Shown: positions 1 to 9,519 of the stretch, one piece after another | How the letters are laid out: every line of letters begins with the position of its first letter | Position numbering within the stretch: position 1 is the first letter of the stretch | Assembly: GCA_022578965.1 (NCBI GenBank) | Contig: MU400998.1 | Coordinates: 1-15,000 of the forward strand | DNA: 15,000 nt | Direction of reading: 5' to 3' | Source of the DNA: Xylaria sp. FL1777 | Lineage: Eukaryota; Ascomycota; Sordariomycetes; Xylariales; Xylariaceae | Notes under the pieces: model-generated | Told to the model about the DNA's origin: nothing | Database searches by the model: none | What the model saw: only the letters and a program-made list of their open reading frames with translations | Translations under genes and position numbers: made by a program

Positions 1-95
1 TACTAAATTAGTACTTAAACTTTAGTACTAATACTAATACTAATTTAGTACTACTAAAATTAGTCCTTATACTAAGTACTAATTTTTTAACCCTG
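1..95 (+). repeat. Left terminal inverted repeat (95 bp)
   Basis: The first 95 bases match the reverse complement of the last 95 bases without gaps (15 mismatches by hand count). Bases 24-50 and 61-80 are identical in both arms, and both arms end inward with CCCTG. The repeat is itself built from TACTAA/TTAGTA units: TACTAAATTAGTA opens it, and a run of TACTAA steps closes on TAATTTAGTA near 50, so each arm can also fold on itself. It keeps TCC and CCC steps that are nearly absent from the interior, so it is less mutated. No flanking sequence is visible, so a target-site duplication cannot be tested and the repeat may extend beyond the window. The family is not recognised. Confidence 0.85.
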
Positions 96-446
96 AAAAT
101 AACCTTTTTTAAAATGCTTTGTTTTTAAAATATAATAGCGCTTCTTTTTTAAATTTATTAAATGCCTTAATGCATAAAGCATAGTTTGCAGTTATTAAAG
201 ATATTTTAGTTTGCAAAGTTAGTTACTTTTGCTTTTTTTTTTTTTTTTTTAAGCGTTTTATTATTTACGTTTTTGTTTTTTAAGATTACTAAAAAAGCAC
301 TTTTGCTTTTTTTGCTAGCTTTTTTCTTTTTATTTGCTTTTTTTTTTTTTTTCTCCTTTTTGCTAATTGCTTTTATTGCTATTCTTAATACTAGTTTAAT
401 AGTTGCGTTTGTTAACTTGTTTTGTTTGTTTTTTATTTAATTATTT
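96..446 (-). pseudogene. Probable minus-strand LINE ORF2 tail / 3' UTR remnant (about 200-430)
   Basis: Read on the minus strand, about 200-430 resembles the C-terminal end and 3' UTR of the full-length LINE at about 12780-12960. Shared landmarks are a poly-purine stretch, GCAAAAAAAGCAAAAG, the following CTTTTTTAG and then TTAAAAAACAAAAA. In the full-length copy this segment encodes a Lys/Glu/Arg-rich ORF2 tail. Long T runs (for example 231-250) make part of the match low-complexity, so chance similarity is possible. Bases 96-200 show no gene. If real, this is the 3' part of a LINE pointing toward the left terminal repeat. Confidence 0.4.
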
Positions 447-702
447 AGCAAAAGACTTTTAAGCTTAACTACTTAATTTTAAACAAAAACAATAATTAAA
501 GACTTGTTATTACTATTAAACAAATAGATTACTTTAAGCATGCAAAACTTACTAAAGAATTTAAACCTTAAAATACTTTTAGCAAAAAACCCTTAAGCTT
601 AGCTATTTAATTTTAAACAAAAACAATAGTTAAAGACTTATTATTACTACTAAATAAATTGCTTTAAGTATGTAAAACTTACTAAATAATTTAAACTTTA
701 AG
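447..702. repeat. Tandem duplication of a ~134-bp unit
   Basis: Unit 1 (447-580) and unit 2 (581 to about 702) align almost without gaps. Both begin AGCAAAA and carry TTAATTTTAAACAAAAACAA and a shared AAAACTTACTAAA segment. The differences are mostly C/T and G/A, as expected if one duplication was later mutated independently. No coding sense or relation to the LINE copies was found. Confidence 0.8.
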
Positions 703-2059
703 TTGCTTGCATAAATAAAAGCTTATAATTTGTTTAAAAAAGATTGCACTAAATATAAAAAGCAAATAAAACGTAAAGTTTAATTAAGTTTATAGGTTTT
801 TTTTATTAAAGCTATAATTATTTATAAAGCTAAAAAAAAGATTTATACTAGTTTTAAACTTTTTTTTTATAAACGTTAAGTTAATAGCAAGTTTAATAGC
901 TTAAAAATAATACTATATGCTATAAACAATGCTTGTTTAAGCTTTATAGTTAAATATTTTGCTAAAAAACAGTACAGCTAAAATACTTATATTATTACTA
1001 AAAATAAAAGCATTTATAGCTTAAAAAGCTGCTATAATAATAAAAGTACTAATAACTGTTTTTATAAAAGTATAGCTAAAAGCAGTAATATTTTCGTTAT
1101 TTTTTTAAAGCGTTAGCATTATAGCTATAACTTTAGCTTTTTTTATAATAAAATGCTTACTAAAAGTTTTAGCATTATTGTTTAAGCTATTATTTCTATT
1201 ATTATTAAAAGAATTTAGTAAAGCAAAAATAGCTAATGTAGTATACTTGCAGCTTTATGCCTTAGTACTAAATATTTAATTATGTTAGCTATTATTATAT
1301 TTATATAACTTGCTATTATTTTAAGATTACATAAAAACAATTAGCTATATATAAACGCTACTATAACGTATGCTGCTTTATAAAGATTATGCGTTAAAAT
1401 ATTTTTTTTTAAAGCTTTAAAACTATAAGCTAAGCAATAGCTTTGCTTTTATGCTTATTTGCTTAACTTTTAAACATAATACAAACGCGTTTATTTTTAA
1501 AAAGCATGTTATTTTAAGCAAACTTATTAATAATAAACTTAAGCTAAAGCTTTTTTATGTTATAAGTTAGTTTAATTTACTTAATATATATATTGTTATT
1601 TTAGCTACTAAAATACTTAATTACGTATTATTACGAACCTTAAAAAATTAAAAGTATAAATATTCTTTAAAAAAAAATAAGAAAAAAAAAACATATAGCA
1701 GCTAATAAAAAAAAGCAAAAAAAAAAAGCTAAAGCTTGTATAGCTTTTATATTAAAAACAAAAATAAAAACGTTAATACTTTTTATGCTAAAGCAAAAAA
1801 AGCAGAAATAACTAAGCAAAGCAAAAAAGCTTGCTTATTAGCTTATATAATAAGTAAGCTTTAATAAAAACAAGCTAACTAATGTTTTTTTGTTGCTTAC
1901 TAAAATAAATAAGCTATTATTGTTAACTTTTAAAAAAAAGTTAATATAAGCTTTAATAAATTTAAATAATTTAAAAAAAACTAATATAAATTAAGCTATT
2001 AATATAGCTAAATAGTTTTTAAGCAGTAGTAAGTATAACAGCAATTCTTAAATTACTAA
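703..2059 (+). other. Heavily decayed region with a low-stop frame at 925-1182; gene not recognised
   Basis: Nothing intact is present. In the plus frame starting at 925, about 86 codons contain only two stops (both could be former Gln, Arg or Trp codons), which is few for sequence this AT-rich, where TAA is very common. It may be a decayed transposon gene of unknown type. The stretch 1640-1860 is Lys-rich in several frames because of A-runs. The last ~100 bases may belong to the LINE fragment that follows, because a frame here resembles the connection region between reverse transcriptase and the C-terminal domain, but frame shifts make the boundary unclear. No family is assigned. Confidence 0.25.
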
Positions 2060-2745
2060 AGATTTAAGTAAGCTAAATAAAAGCATTGTTAACTTGCTTG
2101 CAGCAACCTAAAACAAATGCTTTAAATGTATAACTAAAGCTTTTAAAACAACTAAAACAAAACATTTAAAAACTAAAATAAAGGTTTTTTTTATTAACTT
2201 ATATTTTAGTAGCAAAGTAGCTACTTATAAGTATTATATAAAAAGCTTAGCTATAAAAAAATTAATTTAATAAGCAATAGCAAAAATTAAAACTTTTATT
2301 TAAAACGTAAGAACTTAAAGAGCTAAAAACTAACTTAAAGGCAAACTTATAAGCAACAAAAAAAGCACAGCTAAAAAAGATCTAACGCTAAAACTAAACT
2401 TTTAGCTAAAAAAGTAATTAAAAAAAAAAAAACTTAAGATTACGCTTAAAAAAATAAATAAGCATATAAATTTAAACTAAAATATAACAAGTTATTAAAA
2501 TATAAAGTAGCTATAGTAATATAAATGTACACTAAAAAAATAAGTTTAAAAGCGTTTTTATATAAAAAAAAAGTTTTAAGCTTTTTTATGCTTTTTTATA
2601 AATGTGCAAAAAAAAAAAAAACCTTTTAATATGTAGTTTTATGTTATAACTTATTACAAAAAAAAAAAAGCAGCTATAAAAAAGCCTTGCAGCTAAGCTG
2701 CTATAAACTAAAAAAAACTTAAAAGTAGCTAATATAATAAAAAGG
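2060..2745 (+). pseudogene. LINE copy 1: C-terminal ORF2 fragment, Tad1-like, 5'-truncated
   Basis: About 690 bp align to 12000-12720 of the full-length LINE in the same orientation. In the frame through 2091 the decayed protein reads ...NKCFKCITKAFK..., then INLYFSSKVATYKYYIKSL. This matches the region after the reverse transcriptase in Tad1/I-type LINEs (typical pattern IQxxCLRxxxGAFKATP, then PPLDLYLxxRVA). Farther on, TKKISLKAFLYKKKV matches the conserved RTGKIGLxxFLxRRxVP block with Gly and Arg changed to Lys, followed by a Cys and the Val-Val-Leu step of the usual ETxxHVVxxC segment. Stops fall where Gln, Trp or Arg codons are expected. No endonuclease or polymerase motifs were found upstream, so it is truncated. 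The 3' hairpin and TAA tail of copy 2 are missing, so it may also be 3'-truncated or belong to a sister subfamily. Confidence 0.8.
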
Positions 2746-4316
2746 CAACTAAACAAATTATAAAAAATATTGTAGCGCTATTAATTTTTTTTTTCTAAAG
2801 GCAACAATAATAAAAACATATAAAAAAAACAACATTACAGTAAGAAATTTTTCTTAAGAAAAAAAAAAAAAGCTTTATAAAAAAAACAAAAATACAAATA
2901 AAGTATATAAAACTTTTAAAAAAAGCATAAAAACTAATAAAATATATAAAGCATTTTAAAGCAAAGCAAGAACTAATAAAATATATAAAGCTTTAAAAAA
3001 AAAACAAAAATAAATAAAAAAGCATAAGCATTTAAAAGTACATAGTTTACTAAAAAAAAAAAAACTTTGTAAATTCTTAAATATATAGTAAGCTTTTATA
3101 AAAAATACAATTATTATTAAAAAAAATAAATAGCAAATTATAAATATAACGTTATAGCTTTAGCTTTAATAACGTAAGAATTATTTTAGGTCTTAAAAAA
3201 GCTATAGTTATAAAAGTTTTAACTTAAAGCTATTAAAAAAAAACAAAATACAAAGTAATAATAAAACAAATATATAGCATTATTAATTATAAAATAATAT
3301 AAAAAAAGCTACTTAGCAATAAAGCTTTATAGTTATATGTTTACTTTAATAAATAGTTATAATATATAATAACTAGTATAGTTTTTTATAAAACTTAAAA
3401 CGCTAAATTAATTTTTTAGTTATATAGCACTTTAGCATACATAAATTTTTAGTAAAAATAAATAATAAAAGTAAGCATTATATTATAAAAAAAGCTAACT
3501 TTATAGTTTTTTACTTTAGCAAAAAACAAAATAAACGCAACGTAATATAAAAAATTAGCTTATTTTTTTTGCTGCTTAATATTATTAATATATATGTTTT
3601 AAAAACTTTTAAGTTTTATAAACTCGTAAATAAAAACAAACATAGTTTAAAAGCTTGCTTAATTTTATTGCTGTTTTTTACTTTTTTTATATATTTTTTC
3701 GCGCAAAAACTAAAGCAAATAATAAACTAAACTAATAAAACAAAACATAATTAATAGCTTTAGTTACTTTAGCTTAATAAAAAAAGCCTAGTTAGTTATA
3801 TTTCCTAATAATATATAATATATAAAAAAAAATTACTTTGTTTAGCTATTAATTATAAAAAATAAAACAAATTTAAGCAGCTAAAAATATAACAGTAATT
3901 AAATATATAGCAGTAGCTAAGTATTAAAAAATAACTAAATAACAATTATAAAGCAAAATAAACTTATTAAGCAAATAATAAAGCATTTAAATTGCTTAAT
4001 TAAAATATATAATAATGTTTTAAAAGTTATAACATATAAAAAATTAAATACTAGTAAATTTAAGATAGCTTAACTAGCAAATATTTAAAAAAAGCAGTAA
4101 GTTATTAATATAGCAAGCAAAAAAAGTAATAGCTATACAAAAAAGGATTACTAGTAATATATTGCTAAAGTTTTTACTTATTTAAGCTATAAAGTTTTAA
4201 AAATATTAATTAGTAATAAATTAAGCAAAGCTAAAGCAAGCATAAAGCAAGCTTTTTATAAAAATTAGCTTTAGTTTTTGTTTTTAGTTAATATAAGCCA
4301 TAAAAAATTCAGCAAA
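2746..4316. other. Decayed AT-rich stretch; short spaced repeat at 2932-2991
   Basis: No gene or RNA can be recognised. An exact 21-bp A/T-rich word beginning AACTAATAAAATATATAAAG occurs at 2932-2952 and again at 2971-2991. Positions 4081-4380 were counted by hand for base context: of 30 C, 26 follow a purine, and of 34 G, 32 precede a pyrimidine. That is the clearest picture of the mutation signature in the window. Confidence 0.5.
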
Positions 4317-4640
4317 AAATCGTAAAGTATTAATGCTGCGCTATTAAACCTTAAAAACTAAATAACGCGCAATAATTTAAATAGCTTTATATATATAGGC
4401 TATATTAAATATACTATTAGCATTATGTTGCAAAATATAGCTAGTAAAAAAGTTATACTTTTAGAACATAAAAGCTAAACTAAAAAAGCTTGCTTAAATT
4501 TAAAAGCTGCAAAAAACAGCAGTTAGTTTTTAACACTTAAGTATATTAAAAACATAAGCTTATGTTTTTATTTTTAGCTTAGCTAGCTTTACTAGCATAC
4601 TATAAATACTATAGCGTTTTAAATATAGTTACTATTTTAG
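4317..4640 (+). pseudogene. Unrecognised low-stop reading frame (possible decayed transposon gene)
   Basis: In the plus frame that includes 4332, about 108 codons carry few stops, all TAA or TAG at positions that could have been Trp, Arg or Gln. Readable pieces include NAALLNLKN, then a stop, then ITRNNLNSF, and GYIKYTISIMLQNIASKKV. Varied residues in such AT-rich DNA suggest an ancestral coding sequence rather than random drift. I do not recognise the family. It does not match the LINE ORFs elsewhere in this window. The ends are arbitrary. Confidence 0.25.
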
Positions 4641-4649
4641 TTATTAATA

Positions 4650-4667
4650 AGCAAAAGCGCTTTTGCT
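4650..4667. repeat. Perfect 18-bp palindrome
   Basis: AGCAAAAGCGCTTTTGCT reads the same on both strands, centred on GCGC, and can form a hairpin or act as a dyad site. Related GCAAAAGCGCTTTT sequence occurs in the LINE tail near 12873, so it may be a relic of a repeat and not a functional site. Confidence 0.6.
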
Positions 4668-5399
4668 TTAAATATATAAGCTTAAAAGCATTTGTTATAT
4701 ATAAACGCTAGTAATATTTTTTAGCAAAAGTTAAAAAATGTTATTTTTATAAGTTGCATAATATAAAAAAGTTGTTTAAAAATATATAAGCAGCAAAATA
4801 TAGTATTAAAAAGTACTTAAAAAAAAGAAAATATATAAATGTGTGCTTAAAAAAAAAAAAAAAAAAAAGAAACTTAGTGCTTAAGTGTATAAATATAAAA
4901 GTATAAATATATATAAGTAAAAAAAAAGCAGAACTAGTAATAAAGCTATAAAAGCAACTAAAATTATATAACAGTATATTTTTATTTTAGTATTTATTAA
5001 TAAGTTTAATTAGCATAAAATAAGTGTTTTAGCACAATAAAACAAAATATTTAGCAAAAAGAACTAGTTTAATAAAAAAAAAGAAATCTAAAGTATAGCA
5101 TACTTGCTTAAAAAAAAAATTTGTTTTGCAATATAAAATTAGCAGCAAAAAAATATACTAAAGTTATATATTTACTTAGCCCGTTTTATAGCTACATATT
5201 TTACTGCACTAATAAATAAAAAAACAGCAGAAATATTAAAAAAAATAATTAAATAAAAGCAGTAAATATTATTAAAACATTATTGCAAAAAATCAGGAAA
5301 TATAGTATTAAATAGTACGTAATAAATAATATAGTACAAAATCTAATAAAAAGAAGTAAATAAAGCAAAAAAATAAAACTCTATTAAATAAATAAGCAT
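4668..5399. other. Decayed AT-rich stretch, nothing recognisable
   Basis: Poly-A tracts and AGC/GCT-dominated remnants only. Reading frames are broken on both strands. From about 5280 onward there are a few more GA and TC steps (ATCAGGAA, AATCTAAT, ACTCTATT), so mutation pressure is slightly lower toward the microsatellite. Confidence 0.4.
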
Positions 5400-5495
5400 T
5401 TATATATATGCATTTTTATATATATATATATATATATAAAAATATATATTTATATATAAAGATATATATAAAAAATATATAAAGAATATATATAA
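5400..5495. repeat. AT microsatellite
   Basis: The tract consists of TA dinucleotide runs broken by short A or T runs, and includes an uninterrupted TATATA... run around 5418-5437. It is a simple-sequence repeat with no coding sense. Confidence 0.85.
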
Positions 5496-7266
5496 AAAGA
5501 AAATAAATAAAAAGATGCATAAATTAGTATTAAAGAAGTTTTTGCTAATATTTTTAATATAAGCAAATGTAAAAAAAGCTAGAATTTAGTTCTTTTAACT
5601 AGCTTTACTTTATGCTATAACATTCTGTTGTTTAAAAAAAAGATATATTAGCACTAAATTTAGCTTTTTTTAAAACAAGTGCTTTTAAAATAAATAAATA
5701 GCAAAAAACAAGCATAGTTTAAAAAAAAAAAGTAGCTATAGCTAAAAAAATATCTGCTAAAGTTACTATTGTTATAGCTAGCTTTTTAGCTAGCATAAGC
5801 ATTTTACTTAAAAATAAGCGTTATTATTTTTCTTGTTGTAATAGTAAATATAATTTAATTTTATTTTAATTAAAGGCAAAAAAAAAGTAATAACTATAAA
5901 AATATAAGCAGTAAATAAAGCAGCATTAAGCATAGTAATTATAGTAAAAAAAACAAAAAAAAATACAAAAGTTTAATATAAAGTAAATTATTAGTATGCT
6001 TAGTAAAAATGCTATTAAGTGTTAATATAGCTTTACATTATAGCGTTATTTCTAAAGAAAATTCTTATTAAGCAAGCTATAAGCTTAATTATAAGCTTAT
6101 TTATGCTACTTATTATTTTTTACTTAACTATTAGCGTTATATGTTTTTTCTTTTAATAAATAAAGCATTTAAAGTTTATAGCTACTATTAGCTTTATAAC
6201 ATAGTTTTAAAGCTTGTTTATATTATAAAAAAAAAGTAACAACTTAACAATAGTATATTTAATATGTTAAGCTAAACATAAGCTTAATAAAGCAATAAAA
6301 GCTTTAAACAGTTTTTTTTTTTTTTTTTTTATTAGCGCAAACATTATAAAAACATTAAAAACTAAAAACACAAAAAAGAAAAAACAGGAAGCAATTAAAT
6401 GCCACAAAATAAAGCTTATAAATATAAGCAAAAAAAGCAAAAACAAAAGAAAAACAAAGAACTAAAAGCTAAAAAGTAGCATATAAAAAAAATTATAGCA
6501 GTAATAGCAAAAAAACAGCATAAAAATATATATATAAGCAAACTATAAAAAAACCTTAAAAATAGCATTAAAAGAATTATAAGTAAAAAGTACTATTAGC
6601 TATATGTTTTATTTTAGCTTAATATAAAAGTAAACTATAAAAAACTAGTATAATAAGTTTTTAAAATAACTATTAAACAAAAATACGTTAATAATTTTAT
6701 AGCGTTTTATTAAAGCAACTGTTTAAATTTTTTTATTTTTTAAGTTATTATAGTAGTAATAAATAAAAGCAATCATAAAAAAGCTAAAAAATATAAAAAA
6801 AGCAAAAGCATTATTTTTGTTTTTTTTGTAAGCTTATAAAAAAAAAAGTAGTTTTAAATGCTTTTTTATAGCAATACTATTTTTAAAGCTAGCTTTAAAA
6901 GCTTTTTAAAAGCTATATAAAAAAAATAATTTATAAACGTAAAATATAATAATAGTTTTTAATATAGTGCTTTTTTTAAAAGCTAAAAAAATGTTTAAAG
7001 CTAAGTTTTATTAGTAATAATTAAAAGTTTTTACTTTTTACTAAATATAGTGCTAAAATAAGATTTTTTAATTAAAACTATTTGCTTATTTAAAAATATA
7101 ATTAATGTTTATAATAAAAGCTTTTTAAAAGTTTATAGTATAGTTAGCAAAGTGCTACTTTATAAACGCTATTAAAAATTAATATATAAACATTATTTAT
7201 ATGCTAAATTAAGATTTAAAATTGTTAAAAATAGCATATTAGCTATAATTGCAGCAATATTTATAA
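5496..7266. other. Decayed AT-rich stretch with a short hairpin (5777-5794) and a T19 run
   Basis: No gene is recognised. A perfect hairpin lies at 5777-5783/5788-5794 (GCTAGCT, loop TTTT, AGCTAGC). A run of 19 T lies at 6312-6330. The G and C left are almost all in AGC, GCT, AAC or GTT contexts. Both strands are crowded with stops. This is probably old transposon sequence mutated past recognition. Confidence 0.4.
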
Positions 7267-7374
7267 TAATTAATAAAATAATTAATAAAATAATTAATAA
7301 AATAATTAATAAAATAATTAATAAAATAATTAAGAAAATAATTAATAAAATAATTAATAAAATAATTAATAAAA
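7267..7374. repeat. 12-bp minisatellite, left block (9 copies)
   Basis: There are nine tandem copies of TAATTAATAAAA; one copy (7327-7338) differs by one base. The same 12-mer resumes at 7483 after the 100-bp LINE 3' end, so both blocks look like one array split by an insertion. Confidence 0.95.
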
Positions 7375-7378
7375 AAAA

Positions 7379-7482
7379 ATTGTTGCATGGGGTTTTTATC
7401 CGGCTTTTTATACAGTTTTACCTATGGGTACACAGGTAAAAGGACCGCGCTGCAAAGCAGCACAGCGGGTTATTAATAATAA
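7379..7482 (+). mobile_element. Near-unmutated, extremely 5'-truncated LINE 3' end
   Basis: This is the most G+C-rich stretch of the window. It aligns without gaps to the 3' UTR end of the full-length LINE (from 13060). It contains two hairpins: TTTTACCT/AGGTAAAA (7416-7423/7434-7441) and CCGC-GCTGC, loop AAA, GCAGC-(ACA)-GCGG (7445-7468). A TTATTAATAATAATAA tail follows. Being only the last ~100 bp of the element and sitting inside a minisatellite fits a severely 5'-truncated insertion, a common outcome of target-primed reverse transcription. The target-site duplication cannot be delimited because both flanks are the same 12-mer. It retains GGGG, TCC, CCG and GGAC steps that are mutated in the full-length copy, so it either escaped the mutation process by being short or arrived later. 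Confidence 0.75.
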
Positions 7483-7542
7483 TAATTAATAAAATAATTA
7501 ATAAAATAATTAATAAAATAATTAATAAAATAATTAATAAAA
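7483..7542. repeat. 12-bp minisatellite, right block (5 copies)
   Basis: There are five exact copies of TAATTAATAAAA followed by a degenerate copy containing ATCGAT. It continues the array at 7267-7374. Confidence 0.95.
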
Positions 7543-8011
7543 TAATCGATAATATGTTTAATAAGGTTTATAACTTATAAAAATAGTTAATAAAATCTTT
7601 AATATTTAAGCATAAATAACTTTAACTAATAGTAAACTTTTTTGTTTATATTTATATTAAGCTTAAATATAATTTAAATTTAGTTGTTTATAAAATTATT
7701 AGATTTGCTATAATTACTTACTAATAGTTTAAAAAACAAGATTTTACAAAAGTAGAACTTTTTATTCTTATATTAAAAAATGCTATTAAAATATATATAT
7801 TTAATAGTTTTAAATAAAAAATGCTAAAAAGGTTAAAGCTTATTAAAAAAATTATTATTATTAATATATATTAAAAAATAGTTTAAATTGAACTTAATAT
7901 AGTTTTTTTTTTTTTTTTAAGCTTTTAGTAAATTAAAAAAAGTAGCAACAGCATGCTTTTTATTTTTTTTAAAGCTAAAAAAACAAATCTTTTATAATAA
8001 AAAGCAAATTA
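7543..8011. other. AT-rich flank of the LINE insertion, no gene
   Basis: This is target DNA lying left of the LINE. There are no recognisable frames. Part of the pre-insertion site (AAATTAAATCAAAG...) is at its right edge. A T-run occurs near 7903-7918. Confidence 0.5.
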
Positions 8012-8025
8012 AATCAAAGTTAAAA
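8012..8025 (+). repeat. Left target-site duplication of the LINE
   Basis: AATCAAAGTTAAAA is identical to 13168-13181. The first copy ends directly before the LINE leader and the second begins right after the TAA tail. That is the footprint left by target-primed reverse transcription. Confidence 0.85.
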
Positions 8026-8207
8026 GGACCTTTTTTGAATTTTCTACACTTGACTATAACTTTGTAAGTTTGAGCTTAATCATTAAATAATTAAAACTGC
8101 TAGAATTAGTGTAGCAACTTTTACTTACTAAGTGGGTTGCACTTTATCTGTGGAGTACAAATATAACAAAAAACGGAAAAATAGTATTAAACAACTTATT
8201 TGTTAAA
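8026..8207 (+). promoter_or_regulatory. LINE 5' leader, largely spared from mutation
   Basis: LINEs carry an internal promoter at the start of the element, so this leader is where one would lie; no specific promoter motif is recognised. In 8026-8160, 10 of 22 G are followed by a purine and 4 of 19 C are preceded by a pyrimidine, compared with 2 of 34 and 4 of 30 in 4081-4380, so mutation was much lighter. CTACACT (8044-8050) pairs with AGTGTAG (8108-8114), so the leader can fold. The 3' limit, set by the first possible ORF1 start at 8208, is uncertain. Confidence 0.55.
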
Positions 8208-9517
8208 AATGCAACTAATGCGCTATTAAGACTTATTAGCAATATAACTATAAAGCAGCAGCGTTTTAACAGAAAACGTAAAACTAACGGACTTTTTAAT
8301 ATATAAAAAATAGTTAATAAAATTGTAAAACTAGTACTATAGCTACTAATAAAAGAAAAAATAGTAAAAGGAATTTTTTTTTAAAAAAACGCAAAAAAAG
8401 CGCAAATAGTATACACGTTAAAAAAAGCTTAAAAAAGCTAGCAAAACATAAAGCTTAATAATAAAAACAACTTTAATATATTTATAATTTGCTATAACTT
8501 AAATGCTATTATAAAAGCTAACTAAAAAAGCGTTAAAAATACTATTTAAAAGCTTTTTTAATAAACTTTGTTAAACATAAACATACTAAAATTTTAAGCA
8601 TAAGTTATAGCTTTATAGCTAGCTTGCAATAATAAAGCAATATTATTTAAGCAAAACAAAAAAATGCTAATTAAAGTTAAAAAACAAGCTAATAACTTTA
8701 AAAATAAAACATTAGTTAATATTATTAAAGCAGTAAATATAGCGTTTATAAGCAGTAATATAATTATTACTAAAAAGCTATATAGCAAAAACATAATAAT
8801 TACTTTTAAAAAAGCAATGCTTTAAAAAACTAAAAAAAAAAATAAATTATAAAAGCTTTTAAAAAAAAATCAAAAGTATAACAAAAAGAAGCAGCACTAA
8901 TAATAAAAAGCGTTTTAGCAAAACAAGTTAAAATAATATATTTAAACGAAAACTTATTATAGTTATTATATAATAAACATTTTAAAGTTATAAAATGCAA
9001 AAAAATGCTATTTAAAAACGCAAAAACTAGATTTATATTAATATTATTATATATAAATAGTATTATAATAGCTAAAACAATATATAAAAATAGCTTTTTA
9101 TAAAAAGCTTAACTGTTTAACTATAAACTTTTTATTATAAAGCTTAAAGTTATATAATGCTTTAATTGCTATAAATATAATTATATAGCTAAATATTGCT
9201 GCAAAAACTTAAAGTATAACTATTGTTTAGCTTTAAAGCATTAAAAAAATAAAAAAAGCTGCTTAATAAAAACGCAAAAAGTAAAGCAAAAATATATAAA
9301 CTATAAAAAAACATACATAACATAAAATAAAGCTTGCTAAAAAAAAGTTAAACAAAAAAACAAAGCAAAAGTAATATATATGTTATAACTTAAAAGCTTT
9401 TAAAGTGCTAAAAAAGCAGCAATAATAAGCAAAAAAATAAATAAAAATAATTTAAAAATATTAATAACGTTAGCATTTATAAAACTAAATAAAAAAAAAT
9501 TACTAGCAAAAAAATAG
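8208..9517 (+). pseudogene. LINE ORF1 (gag-like RNA-binding protein), degenerate
   Basis: In living relatives ORF1 binds the LINE RNA and forms the particle. Three Cys/His knuckles are visible in one frame. Knuckle 1 (9158-9199) is C-FN-C-YKYN-Y-IAKY-C, i.e. CX2CX4HX4C with His changed to Tyr (CAT to TAT). Knuckle 2 (9215-9262) is Y-NY-C-LALK-H-X6-C with the first Cys changed to Tyr. Knuckle 3 (9293-9337) is Y-IN-Y-KKT-Y-X6-C, i.e. CX2CX3HX6C with both first Cys and the His changed to Tyr. Upstream (8643-8810, another frame) QANNFKNKTLVNIIKAVN continues into a stretch resembling the core of fungal LINE gag proteins. A frame change lies between the two parts, probably in an A-run. The first ATG is at 8208, but many stops follow and the true start is uncertain; the end at 9517 is a stop in the knuckle frame. 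Confidence 0.75.
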
Positions 9518-9519
9518 TA

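Noticed and set aside
1570..1640. Reverse transcriptase active site of LINE copy 1
   Set aside because: The position expected from copy 2 gives no convincing FVDD-like remnant and no surrounding polymerase motifs; copy 1 is better read as truncated.
5400..5495. Replication origin or centromere-like AT tract
   Set aside because: Simple TA repeats alone give no support; no flanking motif or conserved element is visible.
7379..7482. tRNA or other small structured RNA gene
   Set aside because: It has hairpins and relatively high G+C but no tRNA cloverleaf, and it matches the 3' end of the LINE at 13060-13167.
7267..7542. CRISPR-like repeat array
   Set aside because: The 12-bp units are contiguous with no spacers, and the only interruption is a LINE 3' end.
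8594..8794. A 66-residue hydrophobic open frame on the minus strand
   Set aside because: It is the antisense of degenerate LINE ORF1. After mutation the opposite strand is rich in Phe, Leu and Ile codons and has few stops, which mimics a membrane protein.
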